In this document: one piece after another, positions 32,674 to 42,675 of the stretch
Position numbering within the stretch: position 1 is the first letter of the stretch
Layout: each line of letters opens with the position of its first letter
Assembly: GCF_041925275.1 (NCBI RefSeq)
Contig: NZ_JBHEUZ010000010.1
Coordinates: 132,661-196,660, forward strand
DNA: 64,000 nucleotides
Reading direction: 5' to 3'
Source of the DNA: Parapedobacter pyrenivorans_A
GTDB lineage: Bacteria; Bacteroidota; Bacteroidia; Sphingobacteriales; Sphingobacteriaceae
Program-made: the position numbers and the translations under genes
The notes under the pieces: generated by a model
What the model was told of the DNA's origin: nothing
Database searches by the model: none
Seen by the model: only the letters and a program-made list of their open reading frames with translations

Positions 32674-34929
32674 ATGGAATTTTTACAGGAAAATTTAATC
32701 TATTTGGTGCTTGTGTTCGCGCTGATCGGCATTGGAGTGATGATCGTAAAATCAGCATGGGTACGGAAACAGGATGCCGGCGACGACCGGATGAAGGGTA
32801 TCGCGAAAAACATCCAGGAAGGTGCCTTGGCATTTCTTAGGGCTGAGTATCGGATTCTCCTCATCTTTGTACTCATTGCGTCGATAGCGCTCTTTGCGGT
32901 GTCTACCGTGGTTGAAACTACACACTGGATCATTGTCGTTGCCTTTATTTTCGGCGCGTTCTTTTCAGCACTGGCGGGAAATATAGGTATGCGTATTGCC
33001 ACCCAGTCCAATGTGCGTACCACACAGGCCGCAAGGACTAGTTTGCCCAAAGCGTTGAAGGTCTCGTTCTCAGGTGGCACGGTGATGGGATTGGGTGTAG
33101 CCGGACTGGCCGTGCTCGGTCTAACCATCTTCTTCTTGATTTTCCTTAACCTATTTATTACGGATAATCCCAACAACCTCTATCGCGAGATGACCGTGGT
33201 GCTGGAAGCACTGGCAGGATTCTCGCTTGGAGCCGAGTCCATTGCACTTTTTGCGCGCGTGGGTGGCGGCATCTACACGAAAGCCGCCGATGTAGGTGCA
33301 GACCTCGTGGGCAAGGTTGAGGCAGGGATTCCGGAAGACGACCCACGGAACCCGGCCACCATTGCCGATAATGTGGGCGACAATGTAGGAGACGTAGCCG
33401 GCATGGGTGCCGACCTATTTGGTTCTTATGTGGCCACCGTACTGGCTTCGATGGTGCTTGGAAATTACATCATCAAAGACATGGCCGAAGTTTCGGACGC
33501 ACCTTATACCGATGCATTCAACGGTTATGGCCCCATCCTTTTGCCCTTGGTGATTGCCGGCATCGGCATTATCGCTTCCATCATCGGAACACTGTTCGTT
33601 AAGGTAGCTTCCAACGATGCGAAAGAAAACCAAGTGCAAGCCGCACTGAACCGGGGAAACTGGGTAGCGATTGTATTGACGGTTATCGCTTGTTTCTTCC
33701 TGATCGGCTTCATGCTGCCCGAAACCATCAACATGAAATTTTTCGGCGAAGGCGTCAAGGAAATACCCCGCACGAATGTATTTTATGCAACCATCGTGGG
33801 CTTGGCGGTAGGCGGATTGATTTCATCTTTCACCGAATTTTATACCGGATTGGGTAAAAAGCCCGTACTGAATATCGTTCGGAATTCGTCTACCGGAGCG
33901 GCGACCAATATCATCGCCGGATTGGCAACCGGTATGAAGTCGACCTTTTCTTCGGTCTTGCTTTTCGCATTGGCTATTTGGGGTTCATACGAATTGGCAG
34001 GCTTTTATGGGGTCGCCATCGCCGCATCGGCCATGATGGCAACGACCGCCATGCAACTGGCTATCGATGCATTCGGCCCCATTGCGGACAATGCCGGCGG
34101 TATCGCCGAGATGAGCGAATTGCCCAAAGAAGTACGCCAGCGTACCGACATCCTTGATTCTGTAGGAAATACAACCGCTGCGGTGGGAAAAGGCTTTGCC
34201 ATTGCTTCTGCGGCGTTGACCGCTTTGGCACTATTTGCGGCCTACGTAACGTTTACCGGGATAGATGGCATCAACATCTTCAAAGCCGATGTGCTGGCTG
34301 CCTTGTTTATCGGTGGGATGATCCCGGTTGTTTTTTCGGCATTGGCCATGCAATCCGTTGGCAAGGCCGCAATGGATATGGTGAATGAAGTTCGCCGTCA
34401 GTTCCGGGAGATTCCGGGGATCATGGAAGGGACCGGAAAACCCGAGTATGGCAAATGCGTCGATATCTCGACCAAAGCAGCACTCCGCGAAATGATGCTT
34501 CCCGGTGCCATCACCATCATCACGCCGATTATCGTCGGTTTCGTGATGGGAGCCGAAGCACTGGGTGCTTATATGGCTGGCGTTGCGGTTTCAGGTGTGC
34601 TTTGGGCCATTTTCCAAAACAATGCGGGCGGCGCATGGGATAATGCGAAAAAATCATTTGAAGCGGGTGTGGAAATCAATGGTGAAATGACCTACAAAGG
34701 TTCGGATGCACATAAGGCCGCCGTAACCGGCGATACGGTCGGTGATCCGTTCAAAGATACGTCCGGCCCGTCGATGAACATCCTCATCAAACTAACGTGC
34801 TTGGTTGGATTGGTCATCGCCCCCATTTTGGGTGGACACACCGCAGACAGCCAAGCGAAAAATGATGCTGAGGTCCCAACCGAACAGGTGGCTGTCTCGC
34901 AAACGGCTAACCACGGCCTCGAACAATAA
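32674..34929 (+). CDS. hppA: Membrane-bound pyrophosphate-energised ion pump
   Basis: The ATG at 32674 (MEFLQENLIYLVLVFALIG) is taken in place of a TTG 9 bp earlier. 751 residues with 16 or so helices. The catalytic loop GGGIYTKAADVGADLVGK and EDDPRNPATIADNVGDNVGD is intact. It hydrolyses pyrophosphate and moves Na+ and/or H+ outward across the inner membrane. GNTTAAVGKG carries alanine (residue 502) where K+-independent enzymes carry lysine, so it should be the K+-dependent type, probably sodium-pumping; this is inference from a single determinant. Confidence 0.95.
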   Translation: MEFLQENLIYLVLVFALIGIGVMIVKSAWVRKQDAGDDRMKGIAKNIQEGALAFLRAEYRILLIFVLIASIALFAVSTVVETTHWIIVVAFIFGAFFSALAGNIGMRIATQSNVRTTQAARTSLPKALKVSFSGGTVMGLGVAGLAVLGLTIFFLIFLNLFITDNPNNLYREMTVVLEALAGFSLGAESIALFARVGGGIYTKAADVGADLVGKVEAGIPEDDPRNPATIADNVGDNVGDVAGMGADLFGSYVATVLASMVLGNYIIKDMAEVSDAPYTDAFNGYGPILLPLVIAGIGIIASIIGTLFVKVASNDAKENQVQAALNRGNWVAIVLTVIACFFLIGFMLPETINMKFFGEGVKEIPRTNVFYATIVGLAVGGLISSFTEFYTGLGKKPVLNIVRNSSTGAATNIIAGLATGMKSTFSSVLLFALAIWGSYELAGFYGVAIAASAMMATTAMQLAIDAFGPIADNAGGIAEMSELPKEVRQRTDILDSVGNTTAAVGKGFAIASAALTALALFAAYVTFTGIDGINIFKADVLAALFIGGMIPVVFSALAMQSVGKAAMDMVNEVRRQFREIPGIMEGTGKPEYGKCVDISTKAALREMMLPGAITIITPIIVGFVMGAEALGAYMAGVAVSGVLWAIFQNNAGGAWDNAKKSFEAGVEINGEMTYKGSDAHKAAVTGDTVGDPFKDTSGPSMNILIKLTCLVGLVIAPILGGHTADSQAKNDAEVPTEQVAVSQTANHGLEQ

Positions 34930-34979
34930 AACAAATAACCCATCTGTGAGGTCATTTTAGTCCTCCAGATCAACATAAC

Positions 34980-35010
34980 ATCCCCGGTACTGGCTCAGTG
35001 TCGGGGATTT
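34980..35010 (+). terminator. Terminator after hppA
   Basis: Stem ATCCCCG (34980-34986) / CGGGGAT (35002-35008) followed by T residues, 50 bp past the hppA stop. Confidence 0.65.
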
Positions 35011-35137
35011 TACGTTCTTACCCAGGCGTTACAAACGGTGATATATAAAAATATTATATGATTTAATCATAAAATTTGTAGGTTTGGCATGCCCACACAT
35101 GAATGGGCCTAAATTAAAACAGAAAAGATCAAAGCTC

Positions 35138-36631
35138 ATGTTATTTAAAAAGACGATTCCAACCCTGATCGCCGAGGCCGCGGAGAGTGGCGAAGGCACG
35201 CTGAAAAGGACATTATCGAGTAGCGGTTTGGTGGCGCTGGGTGTTGGCGCCATTATTGGTGCCGGCCTGTTTTCACTTACCGGCATCACTGCTGCCGAGA
35301 ATGCAGGGCCCGCAGTAACGATTTCTTTTATCATTGCGGCTATCGGCTGTGCTTTTGCTGGGCTATGCTATGCGGAGTTTGCAGCCATGATTCCGGTGGC
35401 TGGAAGTGCATATACCTATTCTTATGCTACGATGGGCGAATTCGTAGCCTGGATCATTGGGTGGGACTTGGTACTTGAGTATGCATTGGGCGCTGCAACC
35501 GTGGCATCGAGCTGGTCACAGTATTTCAATGAGCTGTTGTTGGTGTTTAACATCCATTTGCCCGAAAGCATGCTCCATGGCCCTTGGGAAGGCGGTATTA
35601 TCAATATCCCAGCGATAGTTATTGTTTGTTTACTTTCCCTGCTACTCATGCGCGGCACACAAGAGTCGTCGATTGTCAATAATATATTGGTGGTTGTTAA
35701 AGTAGCTGTGGTACTGATTTTCATTGCATTGGGGTGGAGCTTTATTAATCCGCTGAACCATGTACCCTTTATCCCGGTGAATGAAGGCGAACAAATGGTT
35801 AAGTCCGGCCAGCTGGGATTTTTCGAATTTTTCAAAAGCGACTATTTCGGACACTACGGCATCAGCGGAATTATGCGTGGTGCCGGTGTGGTTTTCTTTG
35901 CATTTATCGGTTTCGACGCTGTCAGCACCGCGGCCCAGGAAGCAAAGAACCCACAAAAAGGAATGCCCATAGGTATTATCGGATCACTGCTCGTATGTAC
36001 ATTGTTGTATATGCTCTTTTCGTATGTGATGACCGGCCTCGAAAATTATGCTAATTTTGCTGGCGATGCCAAGCCCGTGGCCACCGCATTTGCAAAGACA
36101 GGATATACGTTCTTAAATACAGCGCTCATTGTGGCAATTCTCACAGGATATACTTCCGTAATGCTGGTGATGCTGCTCGGTCAGAGCCGTGTATTTTATA
36201 CCATGAGTAAAGATGGTTTGCTGCCCCGTTTTTTTTCTGACCTGTCAAAAAAACAAACACCTTGGAAGACCAATTTAATTTTCATGGTATTTGTAAGCAT
36301 CTTTGCCGGATTCGTGCCTGTTTCAGATTTAGGTCACATGGTAAGCATCGGTACCTTATTTGCCTTTACACTGGTTTGTATCGGTATTATGGTGCTTCGC
36401 AAAACAAACCCCGATGCCCCACGCCCGTTCCGTACGCCGTTGGTTCCACTGATACCGATACTCGGTATTGTCGTGTGTATCGCGCTGATGGCATCCCTCC
36501 CTATCGAAAGTTGGGAGCGGTTAGCTATTTGGATGATCATTGGCGTTGCTATCTATTTTCTTTACAGCAAGCGTCATAGTAAAATACGTGCTGCGGTGGA
36601 GGCGGGAAAACCGCAGGGTCCGACCGTTTAG
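35138..36631 (+). CDS. Amino acid permease (cationic amino acid transporter type)
   Basis: The ATG at 35138 (MLFKKTIPTLIAEAAESGEG) is used, because the upstream frame from 35084 contains only hydrophilic, unrelated residues. 497 residues, 12 helices. GVGAIIGAGLFSLTG in helix 1, LCYAEFAAMIPVAGSAYTYS, and FAFIGFDAVSTAAQEAKNPQ are diagnostic of the CAT/YfnA branch of the APC superfamily. TAGGTTTG lies at 35079-35086 as a possible -7 box. A strong terminator follows. Confidence 0.9.
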   Translation: MLFKKTIPTLIAEAAESGEGTLKRTLSSSGLVALGVGAIIGAGLFSLTGITAAENAGPAVTISFIIAAIGCAFAGLCYAEFAAMIPVAGSAYTYSYATMGEFVAWIIGWDLVLEYALGAATVASSWSQYFNELLLVFNIHLPESMLHGPWEGGIINIPAIVIVCLLSLLLMRGTQESSIVNNILVVVKVAVVLIFIALGWSFINPLNHVPFIPVNEGEQMVKSGQLGFFEFFKSDYFGHYGISGIMRGAGVVFFAFIGFDAVSTAAQEAKNPQKGMPIGIIGSLLVCTLLYMLFSYVMTGLENYANFAGDAKPVATAFAKTGYTFLNTALIVAILTGYTSVMLVMLLGQSRVFYTMSKDGLLPRFFSDLSKKQTPWKTNLIFMVFVSIFAGFVPVSDLGHMVSIGTLFAFTLVCIGIMVLRKTNPDAPRPFRTPLVPLIPILGIVVCIALMASLPIESWERLAIWMIIGVAIYFLYSKRHSKIRAAVEAGKPQGPTV

Positions 36632-36651
36632 CCTGGTAAAAAAATAATCTG

Positions 36652-36688
36652 CACGGCCTTTCACGCTCACGTGAAAGGCCGTGTTTTT
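36652..36688 (+). terminator. Intrinsic terminator after the permease
   Basis: Perfect 13-bp stem CACGGCCTTTCAC / GTGAAAGGCCGTG (36652-36664, 36671-36683) with a 6-nt loop, then TTTTTC. A textbook terminator 20 bp past the stop. Confidence 0.9.
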
Positions 36689-36812
36689 CTTGTCCCCCCC
36701 TGTGCAACCCATATGGCTCAATCCATCAACGGGAATCAACACATCCCTCCATTTGTTGATAAAAAAAATGTTAGATAATGACCTGTTAACATTAACTTCA
36801 TATGTAAAAAGC

Positions 36813-36820
36813 TACCTTTG
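36813..36820 (+). promoter_or_regulatory. -7 promoter box for the TonB-dependent receptor
   Basis: TACCTTTG, 126 bp ahead of the ATG at 36947. A GTTAAC-containing AT-rich stretch (36785-36796) is at about -33 and might hold an operator; no Fur box can be claimed. Confidence 0.45.
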
Positions 36821-36946
36821 CAGCGTAAAATCATCATTCATCCCATGAATGCACTATTTTTCACTGCACACACTACGAAGCCCTTTTCACTGAAAGTGAA
36901 AACCCCGCATTGTTTACATTCACTTTTTCCACTAATTATTGTACAT

Positions 36947-39583
36947 ATGAACGCAAAAACTACCAAATGCATCACCCTGGTTGCTATGTTACTTCTATTT
37001 AGCAACTATTCATGGGCACAACGCGTGCTCACGGGGAAAGTCACCGATCGCGAAGGTCCCGTAGCGGGCGCAACCGTGCTGGTCAAAGGCACTACGCAGG
37101 CTACAGCCACAGATGGTGAAGGGAACTTCAGCCTGTCCACCGACCTTGAGTCGGGCGAGGTCGTCATCCGCATACTCGGGTTTACCAGTAAGTCGATTCC
37201 CTTTTCTGCACAGACGAACCTAGGCACCATCGTCTTAACGACTTCCGACTCGCAATCGTTGGAAGAAGTCGTGGTCGTTGGCCGTGGCATCATCGATATT
37301 GCCGAGGATCGGAAAACGCCGATTGCCGTATCTACCGTTTCCCGCGCCGAGATATTGGAAAAAGGTATCGGTAACGTAGAGTTTCCGGAGATTATGAAAA
37401 ATATACCGTCGGTATTCATTACTAACCAAGCAGGTGGATTCGGTGATGGCCAGAACTTCCTTCGCGGCTTTGATCAATCCAATACCGCTTACCTGCTGAA
37501 CGGCCAGCCCATCAACGGCATGGAAGACGGCAACATGTATTGGTCAAACTGGAGTTCCATCGCCGACATCGCCAATGCGGTACAGGTACAGCGCGGCCTT
37601 GGTTCATCCAAATTAGCCATCTCATCGGTTGGTGGTACGGTCAACATCGTAACGAAGGCTACGGATATGCAGGAAGGCGGTTCGGTTCGCTTCCTAACCG
37701 GCAACTACGGTTATGCCAAGGGTACGGTGGCGTATAACACAGGGCTACGCGGAAAATGGGGCTTCTCTTTCATGCTCGACTATTGGCGTGGCGATGGCAA
37801 GTATGCCAAAGGTACCGCCGGCGAAGGGCAAAGCTATTTCTTCTCGGTAGGATATAGGCCAAATGAGCGCCATAATTTCAACTTGATGGTATTCGGTGCG
37901 CCCCAATGGCACGATCAAAACTATTCAAAGGCATTGTTGACCCGGTATAATACGAACGGTACGATCAATACGCCTGGCTATGATATAACGGGTATCAAAG
38001 GAAATTCCAACTACGGGTACCTCAACGGCGAGGGATTGGCTGTCCGCAAAAATTTCTACCATAAACCGGTAGCCAACTTTAACTGGGATTTTGAAATAAA
38101 CGACCAATCATCGCTATCTACCGTACTTTATGCTTCCCTGGGCCGGGGTGGCGGCGTAGGTCCGCTCGGCAATGGCCTGGGTTTCATAGACCAGCAATAC
38201 GGTGGCGGATACCTGCCTGACGGGTCAATCAACTGGCAGGGCGTGATGGATTACAACGCTACCATTGCCAACGGCATCGGTGCCGGCCGCAACGGTTCCC
38301 TGTTGCGCGCTTCGGCCAACAACCACGCTTGGTATGGTTTAGTAACGAACTACAATTTCGACACACAGCGTTATTTTACCTTTAATGTAGGTGCAGACAT
38401 CCGTTTCTATCGTGGCGACCACTTCCAACAGTTGGTCGACAAATTGGGACTGGAAGCCTGGAATGCGCCAAACGAAAACAGGGGTAGCGGCGATTACTTA
38501 GTGACCAAAACGTTTAAGGCCAATCCGTGGACCGCGCTGTTCAATCCGGCAGGTGAGGAATACAGGGTAGGTTATGATAACTCCGAGCAACTCAACTACC
38601 AAGGAGTGTTCGGTCAGGCCGAATTTAGCAATGGCATTGTTTCGGCGTTCGTACAGGGTGCTGTTTCAAACCAATCGTACCAAAAGTTTGATCGTTGGAA
38701 CTACACCGGCGGCCAAGCCGAATCGCCCGTTGAAAACAAATTCGGGTACAACGCGAAAGGGGGTCTTTCATTCAATTTTGAAGAAGACCACACTGTCTTC
38801 GGGAACGCCGGTTTCTATTCCCGTCAGCCTTTCCTAGACAATGTATTTATCCAGAATACGGTGGACTTTACTGATCCCGTGGTCGAAAACGAGGAAATTT
38901 TAGGTTTTGAAGCTGGTTACCGATTTACCACGTCCAATATCACGGTCAATCTGAACGGCTACTACACCTCTTGGGCAAACCGCTTTCTGCTGCAAAGCGG
39001 CACGTTTGGTAGTGAAAACACCGAAGGTGCTTACTTGATTACCGGCATTACCCAATTGCACAAAGGGTTGGAGCTCGACTTCCAATCGCATATCACAACC
39101 AACTGGATGCTGCGCGGCTATGCATCCGTCGGCGACTGGCAGTACGATAGCGAAACTCCGTTCCGTTTCCGCGAAGAGGTAAATTCCGAAATTATCGGCA
39201 CAGGCAATTTAGACTTGTCGGGGGTTAAAGTGGGCAATGCGCCGCAGACATCGCTTGGATTGGGCACGAAATACACTATCCTCCCCGACTTGTCGGTCGA
39301 TGTGGATTTCAACTTCTACGACAACCTGTATGGCCAGGTAGACCCGGAAGATGTAGTCGGCGCCGTTCTCGATGGCGAGGTATACGAAGCTGAAAAACTG
39401 GATGGCTTTGGTGTGCTAGATGCCGGGGTGTCTTATACGTTCCGCTTTGGTGGGCAACGGTTGAAATTCCGCGGGAACGTTTATAACGTACTCAACAAGG
39501 AGTATTTTGGCCGTAAAGACGGGTTTGGGTACTTCTACGGGTTGGGCACCACGTGGAACGCCGGCCTCACATACAGCTTCTAG
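36947..39583 (+). CDS. TonB-dependent outer-membrane receptor with carboxypeptidase-regulatory-like domain
   Basis: The start is chosen at 36947 (MNAKTTKCITLVAMLLLFSN YSWAQ), which opens on a signal peptide; an upstream frame to 36818 adds 43 unrelated residues. 878 residues. A carboxypeptidase-regulatory-like domain (LTGKVTDREGPVAGATVLVK) precedes the plug (ILEKGIGNVEFPEIMKNIPS, RGFDQSNTAYLLNGQPINGM), then a beta-barrel ending in AGLTYSF. There is no paired SusD gene, so it is more like an iron-siderophore or metal-complex receptor than a glycan importer. Long 5' leader. Confidence 0.95.
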   Translation: MNAKTTKCITLVAMLLLFSNYSWAQRVLTGKVTDREGPVAGATVLVKGTTQATATDGEGNFSLSTDLESGEVVIRILGFTSKSIPFSAQTNLGTIVLTTSDSQSLEEVVVVGRGIIDIAEDRKTPIAVSTVSRAEILEKGIGNVEFPEIMKNIPSVFITNQAGGFGDGQNFLRGFDQSNTAYLLNGQPINGMEDGNMYWSNWSSIADIANAVQVQRGLGSSKLAISSVGGTVNIVTKATDMQEGGSVRFLTGNYGYAKGTVAYNTGLRGKWGFSFMLDYWRGDGKYAKGTAGEGQSYFFSVGYRPNERHNFNLMVFGAPQWHDQNYSKALLTRYNTNGTINTPGYDITGIKGNSNYGYLNGEGLAVRKNFYHKPVANFNWDFEINDQSSLSTVLYASLGRGGGVGPLGNGLGFIDQQYGGGYLPDGSINWQGVMDYNATIANGIGAGRNGSLLRASANNHAWYGLVTNYNFDTQRYFTFNVGADIRFYRGDHFQQLVDKLGLEAWNAPNENRGSGDYLVTKTFKANPWTALFNPAGEEYRVGYDNSEQLNYQGVFGQAEFSNGIVSAFVQGAVSNQSYQKFDRWNYTGGQAESPVENKFGYNAKGGLSFNFEEDHTVFGNAGFYSRQPFLDNVFIQNTVDFTDPVVENEEILGFEAGYRFTTSNITVNLNGYYTSWANRFLLQSGTFGSENTEGAYLITGITQLHKGLELDFQSHITTNWMLRGYASVGDWQYDSETPFRFREEVNSEIIGTGNLDLSGVKVGNAPQTSLGLGTKYTILPDLSVDVDFNFYDNLYGQVDPEDVVGAVLDGEVYEAEKLDGFGVLDAGVSYTFRFGGQRLKFRGNVYNVLNKEYFGRKDGFGYFYGLGTTWNAGLTYSF

Positions 39584-39609
39584 ATTTCCTTATCATTTAA
39601 ACAGAGAAG

Positions 39610-39640
39610 GCCGTTTCGTCCTGTGTGGCGAAACGGCTTT
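39610..39640. terminator. Bidirectional terminator between the TonB receptor and mgtC-like gene
   Basis: Stem GCCGTTTCG (39610-39618) / CGAAACGGC (39629-39637), 10-nt loop, with T/A-rich flanks that serve both convergent genes. Confidence 0.8.
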
Positions 39641-39641
39641 C

Positions 39642-40286
39642 TTATGAATTGTAATGGAACTCCTCCACGTAGGGAAGCTCCATCATCGCATTATTGAAGC
39701 GTTGCAAATTCTGCCGATCGGCAGACAATTCAAATACCACGGACAACTTACGGGCACGCTTAGCAACCGTCTTGCGCGTGTATCTGATACGGTATTCGTC
39801 CATCACCTGCTTCAGTTTCTCCAGGTTGTGGGCATCCGTATCATGGAATCCTACATAGATAGTGCGCGTAAGGAACAGCCGTTCCATTGCGTTCTCCACC
39901 TTATTGAATACCGACAGGATAATAACCGTAATCACCGAAAGCGAGAGTGCCAAGCTGTAGTAGCCTATGCCTGCCGCCATACCTATACCTGCCACTACCC
40001 AAATCACCGCGGCGGTGGTAAGACCCATTACCGAAAACTTGTCCTTGAATATGACCCCCGCACCTATAAAACCGATACCGGTGATGATGTTTGCCGCTAT
40101 CCGGTCATCACTTCCCACGCCAAAACGGGATACAATGGTAAATGCGGTGGCACCCAAGCAAATCAATACAATGGTGCGGAAACCGGCGGACTTATTTTTA
40201 TACTCACGCTCCAGCCCCACGAGGCTACCTGCCAATAGGGAAACCCCGATGGCCACTAAATCGTTATCTTCCGGCAAAAATTCCAT
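39642..40286 (-). CDS. MgtC/SapB-family membrane protein
   Basis: 214 residues. Four or five hydrophobic helices (LVAIGVSLLAGSLVGLEREY; GAGVIFKDKFSVMGLTTAAV) match the MgtC/SapB transmembrane domain, with the family's GLEREYKNKSAGFRT start, followed by a cytoplasmic ACT-like C-terminal domain. MgtC-type proteins affect magnesium or membrane-potential homeostasis. It is the last gene of the leftward run mutS2-mgtC and lies 11 bp after the mutS2 stop. Confidence 0.9.
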   Translation of the reverse strand: MEFLPEDNDLVAIGVSLLAGSLVGLEREYKNKSAGFRTIVLICLGATAFTIVSRFGVGSDDRIAANIITGIGFIGAGVIFKDKFSVMGLTTAAVIWVVAGIGMAAGIGYYSLALSLSVITVIILSVFNKVENAMERLFLTRTIYVGFHDTDAHNLEKLKQVMDEYRIRYTRKTVAKRARKLSVVFELSADRQNLQRFNNAMMELPYVEEFHYNS

Positions 40287-40297
40287 CTTCAGCTCTA

Positions 40298-42673
40298 TTA
40301 ATCCAAATAAGCATACGTGATCCCTTCACCTCCACGGTCAGGGTGTTCATCCTCCATACGGGTCACTTCGCCGTACTTGCGCAGATATTCCCGTATAAAC
40401 TTACGTAAAATCCCATCACCCTTACCATGGACGATCTTCAGGCTCGGAAAGCCCATCATCACCGCCCTATCGAGGTACTTCTCGATGGCTGAAAGGGCCG
40501 CATCCGTACGCATCCCCCGGACATCCACCTCCGGACTGAAACTGGCGACATTATCGGTTAGTTGCGTCTGGTTTGAACGGTGGCTGCCTGCTTTTTGCTT
40601 CTTCCTGTCTATAAGCACCACGTTGTTCCGCTTTTGAACGGTGCGGAGTTCCCCCATCGCCAACACAAGATTGTTTTTTGCCGTACTGATGACTTCCGCC
40701 TCACTGCCTGTCTCCAATATTTTAACCCAATCGCCTACCTGTATAGCAACTTCGGGCATTTTTTGTTTTGCCGGCGTCTCCCCTTTCTCTTTCGCCGGTG
40801 CATGTCTATCGAGTTCCTGACCCAACCGCTTGCGGAGCATCTTCGTTTTTAACTTATCGGCCTGGCTCTCGCGGATGCCTGAGATGGTGTTTTCCACCAG
40901 TTTATTGGCGTCGCGGATAATTGCTTGGGCTTCTTCCCGTGCTTTGCTGATAATGGTCTTTTTGTTGTCTTCCAAGTAAGCCTGCAGCGCGTCGTTTTCG
41001 GCCTTCAACCGTGTGAGTTGCTTCTCTTTCTGGTTCAGTGATACCCTTTCATCATGCACATCCTTTTTTTCCCGCTCCAAATCGACCAATAGCGTATCTA
41101 CCCGCTTTTGTTGGGCACCGATTTTTTGCTTCGCCGCATGCAATATGTTCTTGCCCAAGCCGATTTTCTGGGCAATCTCAAAGGCATAGGAACTTCCCGG
41201 CTTACCGGTTTGGAGAATATACAACGGTTGCATGGCCATATTGTCAAACAACATCGATGCATTTTCAATACCCTCCGTGTTACTGGCAAACACCTTCAAA
41301 TTGGAATAGTGCGTGGTTACCACGCCCCGCACCTGTTTCCGGTTAAGCACTTCCAACACCGCTTCGGCAATCGGACCACCGAAAAGCGGGTCGGTACCTG
41401 TGCCGAACTCGTCTATCAACACCATGGTTTTAGCGTTGGCATGTTCCGAGAAATACTTCATTTTGGTGAGATGCGCACTATAGGTACTAAGGTCACTTTC
41501 GATGGATTGGTCATCACCGATATCGGCGAATACGTATCGGAAGATACCCACCTTCGACGTTGGGTCGGCCGGGATGGGCAACCCCGCTTGAACCATCAAT
41601 TGCAGCAAGCCGATGGTTTTCATACACACCGATTTACCACCAGCATTCGGTCCCGAAACCACTACGATGCGCTGCCTTTCGTCTATCGTGACGTTCAATG
41701 GCACAACCGTTTGGCGGGTTGCCTTGAAACTGAGCAATAACAAAGGGTGCCGCGCATTGACAAGCGATATCGACGCCTCTGTGGTCAATTCGGGCATATG
41801 CGCGTCGATATCAATAGCAAAAAGTGCTTTTGCCCGAACAAAATCAACTTTGGCAAGGAGCCGGTGATAATCGACCAGCAAGGGCACATGGGGCCTGAGT
41901 TCATCGGTAAGAGTGGTAAGTATACGGACAATCTCCCGTCGCATTTCAAACGCTAGATCGCGCACCCTGTTATTGAGGTGGAATACCTCTTCCGGCTCAA
42001 TGTATGCAGTCTGCCCCGTGGCCGATTCGTCGTGTATCCAGCCTTTCACCTTCCGTTTGTTCTCGGCAAGCACTGGAATACACAGGCGACCATCGCGTAC
42101 CGTCAGGTTGCCATCGGCGGTCCACCCCTGCTGTTGCGCGGTCCGGAATACCTGGTCTATGCGTTTCCTCGCCTCTTGTTCCGCCTTGGCAATGTTGGCT
42201 AGGATGTCCGATAATGCTGGCGACGCGGTCGGCTTCACATGACCTTTGGCATCGATTACCCGTTCGATAGCAAGCAAGAGATCTTTTTCTATCGGCAGGT
42301 GCTCAAACAACGTTTCGAGGTTGGGGTATTGGCCGTTCCGGTCGTTAAAATAACGGATGATCGCAAATACGGTCCGCAAAGAAAGCATGAGTTGGAAAAA
42401 ATCCTCCTCCGCCAAGAAAGCGCCCACTACTCGTGCTCTTTCGGCCAGCGGTCGTATCGGATACAGGTGGTCTACAGGCAGTGGCGAGTCATTGATAAGC
42501 AACTCTTTGAATTCCACCGCCTGCCGAAGGAACCGGTTGATTTGATCGTAGCGGGTTTGCGGTTGTATCCGATCCACCAGTTCCCTCCCAACATCGCTGA
42601 GGCACTTCAGCGCAATCAACGCCTTTACATCAGCAAACCCGAGTTTCTCGACGGCGTTTTCTGGATAAGTCAT
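40298..42673 (-). CDS. mutS2: Endonuclease MutS2
   Basis: 791 residues. The N-terminal mismatch-type domain is missing, as in all MutS2. The clamp/connector helices (about 1-300) lead into the ATPase core with Walker A SGPNAGGKSVCMK and Walker B VLIDEFGTGTDP. A long coiled coil (about 500-640) follows, then an SH3-like stretch (IQVGDWVKIL) and the C-terminal Smr nuclease domain (VDVRGMRTDAALSAIEKYLD, IVHGKGDGILR). MutS2 resolves ribosome collisions or limits recombination in other bacteria. Coupled to the DUF4296 gene upstream (2 bp apart). Confidence 0.95.
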   Translation of the reverse strand: MTYPENAVEKLGFADVKALIALKCLSDVGRELVDRIQPQTRYDQINRFLRQAVEFKELLINDSPLPVDHLYPIRPLAERARVVGAFLAEEDFFQLMLSLRTVFAIIRYFNDRNGQYPNLETLFEHLPIEKDLLLAIERVIDAKGHVKPTASPALSDILANIAKAEQEARKRIDQVFRTAQQQGWTADGNLTVRDGRLCIPVLAENKRKVKGWIHDESATGQTAYIEPEEVFHLNNRVRDLAFEMRREIVRILTTLTDELRPHVPLLVDYHRLLAKVDFVRAKALFAIDIDAHMPELTTEASISLVNARHPLLLLSFKATRQTVVPLNVTIDERQRIVVVSGPNAGGKSVCMKTIGLLQLMVQAGLPIPADPTSKVGIFRYVFADIGDDQSIESDLSTYSAHLTKMKYFSEHANAKTMVLIDEFGTGTDPLFGGPIAEAVLEVLNRKQVRGVVTTHYSNLKVFASNTEGIENASMLFDNMAMQPLYILQTGKPGSSYAFEIAQKIGLGKNILHAAKQKIGAQQKRVDTLLVDLEREKKDVHDERVSLNQKEKQLTRLKAENDALQAYLEDNKKTIISKAREEAQAIIRDANKLVENTISGIRESQADKLKTKMLRKRLGQELDRHAPAKEKGETPAKQKMPEVAIQVGDWVKILETGSEAEVISTAKNNLVLAMGELRTVQKRNNVVLIDRKKQKAGSHRSNQTQLTDNVASFSPEVDVRGMRTDAALSAIEKYLDRAVMMGFPSLKIVHGKGDGILRKFIREYLRKYGEVTRMEDEHPDRGGEGITYAYLD

Positions 42674-42675
42674 GG

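Noticed and set aside
36780..36820. Fur box ahead of the TonB receptor
   Set aside because: The GTTAAC-rich stretch does not match the Fur consensus.
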